From an uncultured Oscillospiraceae bacterium (GTDB taxonomy: Bacteria > Bacillota > Clostridia > Oscillospirales > Oscillospiraceae), in the NCBI GenBank assembly GCA_947631595.1, contig CANRLZ010000005.1, forward strand, positions 1 through 64,000: DNA of 64,000 bases, written 5' to 3'. Under the pieces are notes generated by a model that made no database searches, was not told the origin of the DNA, and saw nothing but the letters and a program-made list of their open reading frames with translations. The position numbers were made by a program, and so were the translations under genes. Shown one piece after another: positions 26,291-34,171 of this stretch. The first letter of the stretch is position 1. Each line of letters starts with the position of its first letter.

Positions 26291-27559
26291 ATGGCAACCT
26301 TTACGGCAATCAAGAACAAGGCCCAAAGTGGCGGCGCTATGCGGGGCGTATTGAACTACATCAAGCGGAAGGACAAGACGCTGTGGGGCGACCGTCAGCT
26401 GGTCAGCGGCTACAACTGCGTGGCCCAGTCCGCCTACGAGGAGATGATGACCACCAAGCGGCGGTACGGCAAAACGGACGGCAGGATGTTCTACCAGTTC
26501 GTCCAGTCCTTCCACCCGGAGGAGGATGTGACCCCGGAGGAAATTCACGCCATAGGGCTGGAGCTGGCCCAGCGGTTGTTCCCAGACTTCGAGGTGGTAG
26601 TCGCCACCCATGTGGACGCCGAACATCTTCACAGTCACCTGCTGGTGAATAGCGTGAGTTGGAAAGACGGCCATAAGCTCCATCAGAACGCCGCCGGCCT
26701 CCAGCGGCAACGGCAGATCAGCGACGAGGTCTGCGCCGCCCACGGTCTGACGGTGCTGGAGCCGCCTAGGAAACACATCCAGGAAAAGCAGATGCGCCCC
26801 GGCGAGTACCGCTCCGCCGTCCGTGGCGAGAGCTGGAAGTTCCGGCTCATGAACACCATCGACCTGTGCATGAAACGAGCCAAGACCAAGGCCGAGTTCA
26901 TTCGGGAGATGGAGCGACGTGGGTATCAGGTGCGGTGGGAGAAAAACCGAAAGGCTATCACCTACACCACACCCAAGGGCAAAAAGTGCCGGGATGACCG
27001 GCTGCACGATAAAAAGTATTTGAAGGAAGTGATGGAGCGTGAGTTCCGAATTCGAGAGCAGATTATCCAACGAGGAATTGAAGCGGAGAAACTTGCCCGC
27101 CGAGCCGCCGTCCCCGGCAACCTGTCCCACGCCGGAACAGTGGACGGAGCTGCTGACCCTGCTGGAAATCCAGAACGACACGATGAAATCCCTGCTGTCC
27201 ACGGTGCAGACAATGGCCGCACAGTCGGAGAACCAGACAAAGGAACTGCTGAATATCCGCCAGCAGTTAGAACAGGCTGGGAGCAAAAAAGAGCGGCGGC
27301 GTTTGCGGCTGCCACGGCCCAGGCTCCCGGCGCTGCCCACGGTCACGTTCAAGGGAGCGGCCCTCACGCTGATGGCCTTGGCCGTGTTGGTGATTCTCTT
27401 ATACGCCTTGGCTACGCTCTGGAACGTAGTCAGGCCCCTGCTCCAACCGCTCCCGTGACCGTCCACAGCGACCGCAAGGCCCTGGCCAAAGAGCGGACCC
27501 TGAAGCTCGCTCGGGGCGGCAGGCCGGACGACCACAAGGAGCAGAGGCTGTCTATGTGA
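26291..27559 (+). CDS. MOBP-type relaxase/mobilization nuclease
   Basis: The 422-residue protein has the relaxase fold in residues 1-200: RGVLNYIKRKDK with the likely catalytic Tyr23, and the metal-binding THVDAEHLHSHLLVNS histidines near 117-126. A basic helical region follows (about 195-285). It nicks oriT and carries the strand during conjugation. No coupling protein or secretion genes are present, so a helper conjugative system is needed. The last about 140 residues are low-complexity and are overlapped by another reading frame (27039-27458), so that part is probably shaped by the overlapping gene. Confidence 0.88.
   Translation: MATFTAIKNKAQSGGAMRGVLNYIKRKDKTLWGDRQLVSGYNCVAQSAYEEMMTTKRRYGKTDGRMFYQFVQSFHPEEDVTPEEIHAIGLELAQRLFPDFEVVVATHVDAEHLHSHLLVNSVSWKDGHKLHQNAAGLQRQRQISDEVCAAHGLTVLEPPRKHIQEKQMRPGEYRSAVRGESWKFRLMNTIDLCMKRAKTKAEFIREMERRGYQVRWEKNRKAITYTTPKGKKCRDDRLHDKKYLKEVMEREFRIREQIIQRGIEAEKLARRAAVPGNLSHAGTVDGAADPAGNPERHDEIPAVHGADNGRTVGEPDKGTAEYPPAVRTGWEQKRAAAFAAATAQAPGAAHGHVQGSGPHADGLGRVGDSLIRLGYALERSQAPAPTAPVTVHSDRKALAKERTLKLARGGRPDDHKEQRLSM
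27039..27458 (+). CDS. small coiled-coil membrane protein overlapping the relaxase
   Basis: This 139-residue reading frame lies wholly inside the relaxase gene in a different frame, starts GTG and looks genuine. A polar N-terminus is followed by a coiled coil (LLTLLEIQNDTMKSLL to IRQQLEQAG), a basic stretch (KKERRRLRLPRPR) and one membrane helix near the end (LTLMALAVLVILLYALATLW). The layout is like ColE1 mob operons, where small mobilization proteins (MbeB/MbeD type) overlap the relaxase gene. A role in mobilization at the membrane is inferred from that analogy. Confidence 0.6.
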   Translation: MSSEFESRLSNEELKRRNLPAEPPSPATCPTPEQWTELLTLLEIQNDTMKSLLSTVQTMAAQSENQTKELLNIRQQLEQAGSKKERRRLRLPRPRLPALPTVTFKGAALTLMALAVLVILLYALATLWNVVRPLLQPLP

Positions 27560-27600
27560 ATAGCAAATTTGGTCTGGGAAATTCTAGCAGAGAAGGAGTG

Positions 27601-27867
27601 ATGTCGTTGGAAATAAACGTCCGGGATGATAGCAAAATTGTGGACATCTGGCTGACCAATGGGGAGAAAGACAATGCGGGCCTTCTGGAACGGCTCAAGC
27701 CCCTCTGTCAAGCCTATAAAGGGCAGGGCTATCTGGTAACAATGTTCCGATCGGGCAGCGAGGATATGGCCGCTCTTACAGGAGCTCTGCTTGTCACCAA
27801 CCAAAGACGTATGGCGGAACAAGCGGCACGCCGGAACGAGCAGCAAGCCCTAGACCTTGCCAGGTAG
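27601..27867 (+). CDS. small uncharacterised protein of the mobilization operon
   Basis: The 88-residue product is not recognised. It is acidic at the start (SLEINVRDDSKIVDIWLTN), has a central basic/hydrophobic segment (LVTMFRSGSEDMAALTGAL) and a helical, glutamine/alanine-rich tail. AAGGAG lies very close to the ATG, and TTG at 27607 would give better spacing. It follows the relaxase by 41 bases and ends before a new promoter, so it is probably the last gene of the mobilization operon. Confidence 0.55.
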   Translation: MSLEINVRDDSKIVDIWLTNGEKDNAGLLERLKPLCQAYKGQGYLVTMFRSGSEDMAALTGALLVTNQRRMAEQAARRNEQQALDLAR

Positions 27868-27915
27868 CGGCGAGGGGTCGCGGGTAATTCTCCCGCGGCT
27901 CCGATCCTTTTCTTG

Positions 27916-27944
27916 TTGCTATCTGTCCATTTCTGTGCTACAAT
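27916..27944 (+). promoter_or_regulatory. promoter of the RhuM-recombinase operon
   Basis: TTGCTA (27916-27921) and TACAAT (27939-27944) are 17 bases apart, 35 bases before the RhuM start. GGAGGT serves as the ribosome site. Confidence 0.65.
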
Positions 27945-27978
27945 GTTATCATAATATAATTTATGGAGGTCAGCCGTT

Positions 27979-29013
27979 ATGGATGGCAAGAATGACGAGC
28001 TTATGAAGTCCGGCGAGGTGCTGTTTTACAGCGACGGCAGCGGCAAGGAATTTGTCAGCGTGGTGTTTCAAGACGAGAATTTCTGGCTGACCCAGAGCGG
28101 TATGGCGGAGCTGTTTGGCTGCTCTACCGACAACATTTCCCTTCACCTCAAAAACATTTTTGACGAAAGGGAACTGGAAGCGGAGGCAACTACCGAGAAA
28201 TTCTCGGTAGTTCGCAAAGAGGGGAATAGAGAGGTGCGGCGCACCATTGACCACTACAACCTGGACGCCATCATCGCCGTTGGCTACCGGGTGAACTCCA
28301 AGAAGGCCACCCGCTTCCGTCAGTGGGCCACCAAGACGCTGAAAGAGTACATCCAAAAGGGCTTTGTCCTCAACGACGAGCTGATGAAAAACGGCCGCCC
28401 CTTTGGCCGGGACTACTTCGACGAGCTCCTGGAGCGCATTCGGGAGATCCGGGCCAGCGAGCGCCGGGCCTACCAGAAGATCGCCGACATCTTCGAACAG
28501 TGCAGCTACGACTACGACAAGCGCAGCGACACCACCAAGGCCTTCTACGCCTTTGTGCAGAATAAGCTCCACTACGCCGTCACCGGCAAGACGGCGGCGG
28601 AGTTGATCCGCGAGCGGGCCACTCTGGACAGCCCCACCATGGGCCTCACCACCTGGAAGGCCGCCCCGGACGGGAAAATTCTGAAAAGCGACGCCCTTAT
28701 CGCCAAGAACTACCTGAACGAGAAGGAAATCTCCCGCCTCAACCGCCTGGTCACCATGTTCATCGACTACGCCGAGCTGATGGCGGAGGATCAGCAGCTG
28801 ATGTCCATGCGGGACTGGCTGGAGGAGGCCGACCGCTTTCTCACCAACAACCGCCGGAAGGTGCTGGCCGGAAAGGGAAAGGTCTCCCGGGAGGAGGCCG
28901 AGCGACAGGTCTCGGCCATTTATGAGGAGTTCCGCAAGAAGCAGGACGCCGACTACATCTCTGAGTTTGACCGCCAGACGGCGAAATATCTGAAGGGGGA
29001 AGCCGATGCTTGA
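27979..29013 (+). CDS. RhuM family protein
   Basis: The 344-residue protein matches the RhuM family (first named for a Salmonella pathogenicity-island protein): WLTQSGMAELFGCSTDNISLHLKNIF is the N-terminal helix-turn-helix-like part, followed by YNLDAIIAVGYRVNSKKATRFRQWA and a long helical C-terminal half. Its biochemical role is not known. In mobile elements it is often beside recombinases. Here it overlaps the large serine recombinase by eight bases, so the two are co-expressed. A role in controlling excision is possible but only inferred from this coupling. Confidence 0.85.
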   Translation: MDGKNDELMKSGEVLFYSDGSGKEFVSVVFQDENFWLTQSGMAELFGCSTDNISLHLKNIFDERELEAEATTEKFSVVRKEGNREVRRTIDHYNLDAIIAVGYRVNSKKATRFRQWATKTLKEYIQKGFVLNDELMKNGRPFGRDYFDELLERIREIRASERRAYQKIADIFEQCSYDYDKRSDTTKAFYAFVQNKLHYAVTGKTAAELIRERATLDSPTMGLTTWKAAPDGKILKSDALIAKNYLNEKEISRLNRLVTMFIDYAELMAEDQQLMSMRDWLEEADRFLTNNRRKVLAGKGKVSREEAERQVSAIYEEFRKKQDADYISEFDRQTAKYLKGEADA

Positions 29014-31201
29014 AACATTCGACATTGCCGGGTACTGCCGTATCTCGGTGGACGAGGAGCTGGACCGGGACAACACCTCCATCGAGAACCAGAAGGCTAT
29101 CCTTTCGGACTTTGTGAAGCGCAAATTCCCCGGCTCTACTCTGACCTTCTACGAGGATCGGGACAAGTCGGGCTACACCTTCGACCAGCGACCCGGCTAC
29201 CAGGCCATGCGCCGGGAGCTGATGGGCCACAAGAAGGACATCCTTATCGTCAAGGACTTCTCCCGCTTCTCCCGGCGCAACTCCCGGGGGCTGGTAGAGT
29301 TGGAAGATCTGCGGGACGCGGGGGTGCGGATCATCTCCGTCGGCGACAACATCGACTTCCCCAACGACGACGACTGGCTGAAGATCCAGTTTCAATTCCT
29401 CATCAACGAAATGCCCGTCACCGACGCCAGCAAGAAGGTGAAGTCGGTCATCCAGCGCCGCCAGCAGGACGGCCAGTGGCTCTGCGCCGCCCCCTACGGC
29501 TACATCCTCAACAAGCGCAGGGAATTTGAGATCGTCCCCACCGAGGCCGAGATCGTTCGGGAGATTTTCCGGCTCTACATCGACGGCTGGGGCTACAAGA
29601 AGATCGCCAACCACCTCACCGACCAGGGCATCCCCACCCCTCGGATGGCCGAGCAGCAGCGCCGGGAGGCCGCCGGAGAGGATTGCAAGCGCGCCGCCAG
29701 GCCGACCTGGGCCATTGTGACGGTGCAGGGGATTTTGGACAACGATTTCTATATCGGCACCCTCCGCCAAGGCAAGTACACCCGCAGGAAGATCAACGGC
29801 AAGGACATGAAGCGGGACGAGCTGGAGCATATCGTCATCGAGCGCCACCACCAGCCCATCATTGACTACCGCACCTTCGCCACCGTCCGGGCGCTGCGCC
29901 AGACCCGCTCCACCAGCCACTACCGGGGGCAGAAGAAGTACGACAACGTCTACTCCGGCTTCCTCTTCTGCGGCGACTGCGGCTCCCCCATGTTCGCCAT
30001 GAGCCGCCGGGACCTCAAGGACGCCTACCGCTGCGGGGAATATCACCGCCAGGGGCTCAAGGGCTGCACCAGCCACCACATCCGGGTGGACAAGCTGGAC
30101 GAGCTCTTGAAAATATATATCAAAAAAGTCAAGGACAACTCCGCCGCCATGCTGGAACGGCTCAACGCGGATCTGGCCCGGGAGCGGGAGGACGTGGACG
30201 AAGCCCAGCGGGCCGCCGACCACCTGGAGGAAGTGCTGGCGGACTTGCAGGAGGAACTGAAAGCCACCAAGCGCCAGCGGATCCGGGACATCATGAAGCA
30301 CCCGGAGCAGGAGGCCACCCTGGAGGAGACCTATGACGAGCTGGAGAGCGACCTGGTCCGCCGCGTTGCAGGCGTGCAAAACCAGATCGCCATGACCCAG
30401 GACAGGCGCAACACCATCATCCAGGTGAACCGGGCGGCGAAAACGGCGATGGAGGTCTTTGACGACATTCTGAGCAAGCCCAAGCTGGATCGCAACGACC
30501 TCCAACTTATTATTGAAAAAATCAAGGTCTACGAGGACCATATTGAAGTCCAGCTCAAGGCCGACGTGGACAGCATCCTCCGCTGCGGCGAGCTGCCGGA
30601 GGAACTGGCCGGGGAACAGCCCCAGGCGGTGGCCGCCATGGGCCTTGTCACCCTGGACAGGCCGGAAAAGGCCATGCCCTACGAAATTCAGATCGTCCAG
30701 GAGAGCGATAAGCACAAGGGCAAGGTGTTCACTGTCAAAGTCATCAGCGAGGGCGACCCGCTGGAGATCTTCACGGACAAGGACGGCGGGGTGGTGTTTA
30801 AAAAGTACAGCCTCATGGGCGGGCTGAGCGACTTCGCCGGGCAGATGTGCGAGACGCTCTCCAAGCTCTCCGGCCTCACCGCCGTCATCACCGACCGGGA
30901 CAACATCCTGGCCGTGTCCGGCGCGCCCCGGCGGGAGCTGGCCGAGCGGCCGGTGAGCGAGGAGCTGGAACAGCTCATGGAGAGCCGCCAGCTCTACGTC
31001 CGCCAGGCGGGCGCCGCCCCGGTGCAGATCTGCCGGGACAACGACCGCTTCCACGCCACCGTCTCCGCCCCCATCCTCTCCGGCGGCGACGTGCTGGGCG
31101 CGGTGCTTTTCGTGGCCGAAGGGGACGAGACCGTGGGCGAGACGGAGACGAAAATGATCCAGACCGCCGCCGGCTTCCTCAGCCGGCACATGGAGGAGTG
31201 A
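29006..31201 (+). CDS. large serine recombinase fused in frame to the SpoVT C-terminus
   Basis: Residues 1-581 are element-encoded. The resolvase domain has AGYCRIS (nucleophile Ser14) and KDFSRFSRR. It is followed by a recombinase domain (YGYILNKRREFEIVPTEAEIVREIF), a zinc ribbon near 322-350 (FCGDCGSPM, YRCGEY...KGC) and a long coiled coil (about 375-480). Codons 582-586 (EGDPL) are the 17-bp attachment core. Codons 587-731 are SpoVT residues 35-179, so the integrated form reads into host sequence without a stop. In a circular element the frame would instead end after the 29-residue tail encoded at 8856-8945, giving 615 residues. It is the enzyme expected to excise the element. Confidence 0.9.
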   Translation: MLETFDIAGYCRISVDEELDRDNTSIENQKAILSDFVKRKFPGSTLTFYEDRDKSGYTFDQRPGYQAMRRELMGHKKDILIVKDFSRFSRRNSRGLVELEDLRDAGVRIISVGDNIDFPNDDDWLKIQFQFLINEMPVTDASKKVKSVIQRRQQDGQWLCAAPYGYILNKRREFEIVPTEAEIVREIFRLYIDGWGYKKIANHLTDQGIPTPRMAEQQRREAAGEDCKRAARPTWAIVTVQGILDNDFYIGTLRQGKYTRRKINGKDMKRDELEHIVIERHHQPIIDYRTFATVRALRQTRSTSHYRGQKKYDNVYSGFLFCGDCGSPMFAMSRRDLKDAYRCGEYHRQGLKGCTSHHIRVDKLDELLKIYIKKVKDNSAAMLERLNADLAREREDVDEAQRAADHLEEVLADLQEELKATKRQRIRDIMKHPEQEATLEETYDELESDLVRRVAGVQNQIAMTQDRRNTIIQVNRAAKTAMEVFDDILSKPKLDRNDLQLIIEKIKVYEDHIEVQLKADVDSILRCGELPEELAGEQPQAVAAMGLVTLDRPEKAMPYEIQIVQESDKHKGKVFTVKVISEGDPLEIFTDKDGGVVFKKYSLMGGLSDFAGQMCETLSKLSGLTAVITDRDNILAVSGAPRRELAERPVSEELEQLMESRQLYVRQAGAAPVQICRDNDRFHATVSAPILSGGDVLGAVLFVAEGDETVGETETKMIQTAAGFLSRHMEE
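30747..30763 (+). repeat. right attachment site core (17-bp direct repeat)
   Basis: Identical to 8839-8855 and in the same coding phase (EGDPL in both proteins). Left of it is recombinase sequence, right of it the SpoVT GAF-like domain. Confidence 0.85.
30764..31201 (+). other. spoVT: spoVT C-terminal fragment (codons 35-179)
   Basis: The 145 codons begin EIFTDKDGGVVFKKYS and end TAAGFLSRHMEE, closely matching the end of Bacillus SpoVT including the GAF-like domain (TAVITDRDNILAVSG, then SAPILSGGDVLGAV). They are preceded not by the AbrB domain but by the recombinase. Joined to codons 1-34 at 8754-8855 they make 179 residues, the normal length. A perfect terminator follows, and spo0A is the next gene. 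The reading frame is fully intact, with no decay, so the gene is either functional after excision or was interrupted recently. Confidence 0.9.
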
Positions 31202-31218
31202 GCCTCCCCATCCCGGAC

Positions 31219-31257
31219 GGGACGGACGCCAAAACCCGGCGTCCGTCCCGTTTTTTT
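31219..31257 (+). terminator. terminator of spoVT
   Basis: A perfect 12-bp stem (31219-31230 with 31238-31249) is followed by G and seven T residues, 18 bases after the stop codon. Confidence 0.92.
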
Positions 31258-31276
31258 GACACCACAGGTCGAGTCC

Positions 31277-31342
31277 TGTCGGACGATTATTGCTAAAATT
31301 TTCCATTTTCGTCTTGCGGGAACTGTAAAAATATGGTATATT
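31277..31342 (+). promoter_or_regulatory. spo0A promoter with possible 0A box
   Basis: TTGCGG (31314-31319) and TATATT (31337-31342) are 17 bases apart. TGTCGGA at 31277-31283 differs by one base from the Spo0A box TGTCGAA, which would allow autoregulation as in Bacillus. The box is a short motif and may be chance. Confidence 0.55.
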
Positions 31343-31413
31343 TTTCCCATCGATGTGGTGGGCCCCACTAGGTAAAATTCAGGGCGGCGCAGCCGCCGGA
31401 AACGAGGAAAGTC

Positions 31414-32172
31414 ATGGAGCAGGACATTGTGCTGGTATTGGGGGATACGGGTCGGGAGTTTCAGGCGGCGCTTGCCGAGGCGGCGGCGCAGGAGGGCGGA
31501 TTTCGCCTGGCGGGGGTCACCGGGGACGGCGAGGAGCTGCTACGCCTGGCCTCCGGCCAACGGCCCCAGGTGGTGGTGATGGATCTGGTGCTGGCCGGTC
31601 TGGACGGGTTGGAGGTGCTGGATCGGCTGAAGGCGGAGGAACACCCGCCGCTGGTGCTGCTCCTCTCCGCCTTTCTCCACGAGGGGCTTGTGCAGGAGGC
31701 CAGCGCCCACGGGGCGGACTACCTGATGCTCAAGCCCTGCCGGCCGGCCACGGTGCTGGAGCGGTGCCGGCAGCTGGTACTGGGGGCGGAGCCTCAGACC
31801 GGCCTGGCCCCGGCGGAGGAGGGGCTGGCCCTGCGGGTCACCTCCATCATCCACGAGATCGGCGTGCCCGCCCACATTAAGGGCTACCAGTACCTCCGGG
31901 AGGCCATCCGCCTGGCGGTGGAGGATATGGAGGTCATCAACGCCGTCACAAAAGTGCTATACCCCACCGTGGCCAAGAAGTTCGGCACCACCCCCAGCCG
32001 GGTGGAGCGGGCCATCCGCCACGCCATCGAGGTGGCCTGGGACCGGGGCGACCTGGAGACGCTGCAAAAGTACTTTGGCTACACCGTCTCCAACGCCAAG
32101 GGCAAGCCCACCAACAGCGAGTTCATCGCCATGATCGCCGACCGCCTCCAACTCCAACGCAAGGAGGGCTGA
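31414..32172 (+). CDS. spo0A: Spo0A, master regulator of sporulation
   Basis: The 252-residue protein has a receiver domain (residues 1-120, phosphoacceptor Asp57 in VVVMDLVL, switch Ser in LLLSAF, Lys in YLMLKP) and the diagnostic Spo0A C-terminal DNA-binding domain (about 140-250, with [20 protein letters not shown] and [19 protein letters not shown]). It starts sporulation when phosphorylated. The N-terminal acidic pair of receivers (DD in Bacillus) appears as GD, so one metal-pocket aspartate may be missing. The gene lies directly after spoVT. Confidence 0.97.
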   Translation: MEQDIVLVLGDTGREFQAALAEAAAQEGGFRLAGVTGDGEELLRLASGQRPQVVVMDLVLAGLDGLEVLDRLKAEEHPPLVLLLSAFLHEGLVQEASAHGADYLMLKPCRPATVLERCRQLVLGAEPQTGLAPAEEGLALRVTSIIHEIGVPAHIKGYQYLREAIRLAVEDMEVINAVTKVLYPTVAKKFGTTPSRVERAIRHAIEVAWDRGDLETLQKYFGYTVSNAKGKPTNSEFIAMIADRLQLQRKEG

Positions 32173-32220
32173 CCCGGCGGCAAAGATGTCTCGCCCCGGC
32201 GCGAAAACATTCTGATAGGC

Positions 32221-32271
32221 AAAAACACGCCCCGCTCCCCGGTCACCGGGATCGCGCGGGGCGTGTTTTTT
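32221..32271. terminator. bidirectional terminator between spo0A and the XRE gene
   Basis: AAAAACACGCCCCGC pairs with GCGGGGCGTGTTTTTT around an 18-base loop that itself contains CCGGTGACCGG-like pairing. The two genes converge here. Confidence 0.88.
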
Positions 32272-32285
32272 GCGCCCGCGACGGG

Positions 32286-32624
32286 TCAGGGGCGGCCCGC
32301 CTCGTCGTCCATGACGGCCAGGGCGCTCTGTACCATGGCGTCGATGAGCCGCAGCTGGCCCGGCGTAGCCCGCCGCCGCAGCTCCAACAGCGCCTCGCCC
32401 CCCGCCGCTCCGCCGCCCAACTGGTCGGCCAGCAGATAGGCGGGGCTGGCCCCCAGCTTGTCGCACAGGCACACGAACAGCGGCAGGCTGGGCAGCTTGG
32501 CCCCCGACTCGATCTGCCTTAGATAGGTGGCGTTGATGTCGCACAGCTCCGAGAGCGCCTCGCCGGTCAGCCCCCGCTCCTTCCGCGCGGCGTTGATCCG
32601 CTTCCCCAACAGCTTCTTGTCCAT
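32286..32624 (-). CDS. XRE family helix-turn-helix repressor
   Basis: The 112-residue protein has an N-terminal XRE HTH (LGKRINAARKERGLTGEALSELCDINATYLRQIESG) and a short helical C-terminal part. The ATG at 32624 follows AGGTGA. It is divergent from a small operon of exported proteins. The shared 150-bp region carries several AAGCTA/TAGCTT repeats likely to be its operators, so it probably represses itself and the operon. The inducing signal is unknown. Confidence 0.85.
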   Translation of the reverse strand: MDKKLLGKRINAARKERGLTGEALSELCDINATYLRQIESGAKLPSLPLFVCLCDKLGASPAYLLADQLGGGAAGGEALLELRRRATPGQLRLIDAMVQSALAVMDDEAGRP

Positions 32625-32640
32625 CCCTGTCACCTCAGAA

Positions 32641-32742
32641 TATAAGCTACAAGAGAACCCCTTGTTCCCTTTTAGCTTATATTTTTGTTGACTTTGAGAA
32701 TAGCTTCTGATAAGCTATATTTTGTAAGCTATTAGCTAATAT
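32641..32742. promoter_or_regulatory. cluster of AGCTTA-type operator repeats
   Basis: At least five copies of TAAGCTA/TAGCTTA occur: near 32643, 32672, 32700, 32711 and 32725-32740. One pair forms the inverted repeat ATAGCTT-ctgat-AAGCTAT, and the last is TAAGCTA followed by TTAGCTAA. TTGACT at 32688-32693 may be the -35 of the plus-strand operon. Confidence 0.65.
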
Positions 32743-32772
32743 ATGTGAAAATAAGAGAAAGGGGGAGTGGAA

Positions 32773-32958
32773 ATGATGGGTGCGCCGGAGGCCGCCGACA
32801 TTTGGGGCTACTCACCAGACACGGTCAGGAGGTGGTGCCGCGAGGGGAAGCTCCCCGGTGCAGAGCAGGATGGAAGGGGCCGCCCCTGGCGGATCCCAGA
32901 TGATGCCCAGCCGCCAACGCGCGGAAAGGCAAATAATCAAAAGGAGCGTTACAAATGA
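32773..32958 (+). CDS. small MerR/excisionase-type HTH protein
   Basis: The 61-residue protein is almost entirely a winged-helix HTH_17-like domain (APEAADIWGYSPDTVRRWCREGKLPG...GRPWRIP), the type found in excisionases and small MerR-like proteins. GGGGGAG precedes the ATG at 32773. Its stop overlaps the next ATG by four bases. It lies downstream of the operator cluster and is probably a second regulator of the operon rather than an excisionase, since no integrase is adjacent. Confidence 0.7.
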   Translation: MMGAPEAADIWGYSPDTVRRWCREGKLPGAEQDGRGRPWRIPDDAQPPTRGKANNQKERYK

Positions 32959-34106
32959 AAAGAACACTTATTTTGTTGTTGTCCTTAGTAATGGTATTCA
33001 GCGCTATACCCATCACCCCCGTTTTAGCCGCCGAAAATGTGGCCTATCCCTCTACCCAGCAGGTAAGTGTGGATGGCACCGCCGTGGAGTTCCAGATGTA
33101 CGCCCTCAAGGATGAGAATGGAAATGACACCAACTATGTAAAGGTTCGGGACGTGGCCTATATCCTCAATGGTACGGCGGCCCAGTTCTCCGTGAACTGG
33201 GATGGGGCGGTTGATTTGATTCCCGGCCAGGGGTATGAGAGCGATGGCAGCGAAATGTCCACGCCGTTCAGCGGCGAGCGGCCTTACACCCCCGCCACCG
33301 CGCCGACCCAAGTCAACGCGCAGGACGCCGCGCTGGACGCCATCGTTCTCACCGATGACAACGGCGGCGGATATACCTACTACAAGCTCCGTGACCTGGG
33401 TGCGGCCCTGGGCTTTACAGTGGACTGGTCCGCCGAAAGGGGCGTATACATCGAGACCGAGACCCAGCCCGCCGCAGCAGAGACGCCTTACCCCGTCACC
33501 CTCTACGCCCTTGACGGGCGCACAATAACGGTGTGGAGCAACGAGGTGGACGATTATTTGTCTGTTGGGTGGTACTATGCGCCGGTGACGCAGCTCTATG
33601 CCGCCGATGGCCGCACTCTGGTCGTCGCCACCAGCGAGGTGGACGCCTATGTGGCCGTGGGATGGTATACAGACATCAACGACGCCAAGGTAACGCTCTA
33701 CGCCCCCGACGGGCGCACGATAGCGGTGTGGAACAACGAAGTGGATGCATACAAAGCTGTGGGGTGGTCGCTCCTCTGTCCAACCTATGCGAGTTCCCCT
33801 GACGTTCCCGACTTCGGCGCGCTTTTGGGCATACGTGCTTACGCTTCCAGTGTAGATGCCGAGGGCGGCCTTTACGTGTATTCTCTCAGTTCCATCCAAT
33901 CCTCCAGATACCCAGAGGATTATGCGATCAAGTACAGCAACGCACTGGAATCTTATGGTTTTGTTCCGTATCACAGTTTCGAAGGTTCCGGTGGCCACAC
34001 CTTTTATGTCTATAAAAACTCCAACACCGGTCGGCTCGTATCCCTCGATGCTGACAGCATTGGCCGTACTCCGTGTCTGTGTGTTCTTGTCGTGTCCAAT
34101 CCATGA
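32955..34106 (+). CDS. secreted protein with copper-amine-oxidase-like stalk domain and three DGRT repeats
   Basis: The 383-residue protein has a signal peptide (1-25, ending VLAA). Residues about 35-175 hold two copies of the stalk motif typical of copper amine oxidase N-terminal domains (YVKVRDVAYILNG and YYKLRDLGAALGFTVDW). Residues about 180-275 hold three repeats of about 32 residues, each with LYxxDGRT and a following EVDxYxxVGW. A globular tail of unknown type follows. Such proteins are exported and attach to or sense the cell surface. Function is unknown. The start overlaps the preceding HTH gene, so they are coupled. Confidence 0.75.
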   Translation: MKRTLILLLSLVMVFSAIPITPVLAAENVAYPSTQQVSVDGTAVEFQMYALKDENGNDTNYVKVRDVAYILNGTAAQFSVNWDGAVDLIPGQGYESDGSEMSTPFSGERPYTPATAPTQVNAQDAALDAIVLTDDNGGGYTYYKLRDLGAALGFTVDWSAERGVYIETETQPAAAETPYPVTLYALDGRTITVWSNEVDDYLSVGWYYAPVTQLYAADGRTLVVATSEVDAYVAVGWYTDINDAKVTLYAPDGRTIAVWNNEVDAYKAVGWSLLCPTYASSPDVPDFGALLGIRAYASSVDAEGGLYVYSLSSIQSSRYPEDYAIKYSNALESYGFVPYHSFEGSGGHTFYVYKNSNTGRLVSLDADSIGRTPCLCVLVVSNP

Positions 34107-34171
34107 TCACAGACCTGGCAGCTTTCCTTGCACGCAGATCTTACGCACCGTAAAGAGAGGAGAGATTTGAC

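Larger units (their letters stand above)
8839..30763. mobile_element. spoVT-intervening integrative mobilizable element, about 21.9 kb
   Basis: The element is bounded by a 17-bp direct repeat, has a large serine recombinase at its right end, and contains a RepA-like ATPase, MobC and a relaxase but no type IV secretion genes. It would therefore be mobilised in trans. Cargo includes a sugar-acid catabolic cassette, a PIN-like membrane protein, a small resolvase and a restriction-modification pair. It also carries IS256 and IS1182 remnants, which indicates accretion. Precise recombination between the repeats would restore a 179-codon spoVT immediately upstream of spo0A. Boundaries are read directly from the split gene. 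Mobility and timing are inferred. Confidence 0.82.

Noticed and set aside
32773-32958. The small HTH protein as the excisionase of the spoVT element
   Set aside because: It lies outside the element, beyond spo0A, and is coupled to genes for exported proteins, so a link to the recombinase is not supported.
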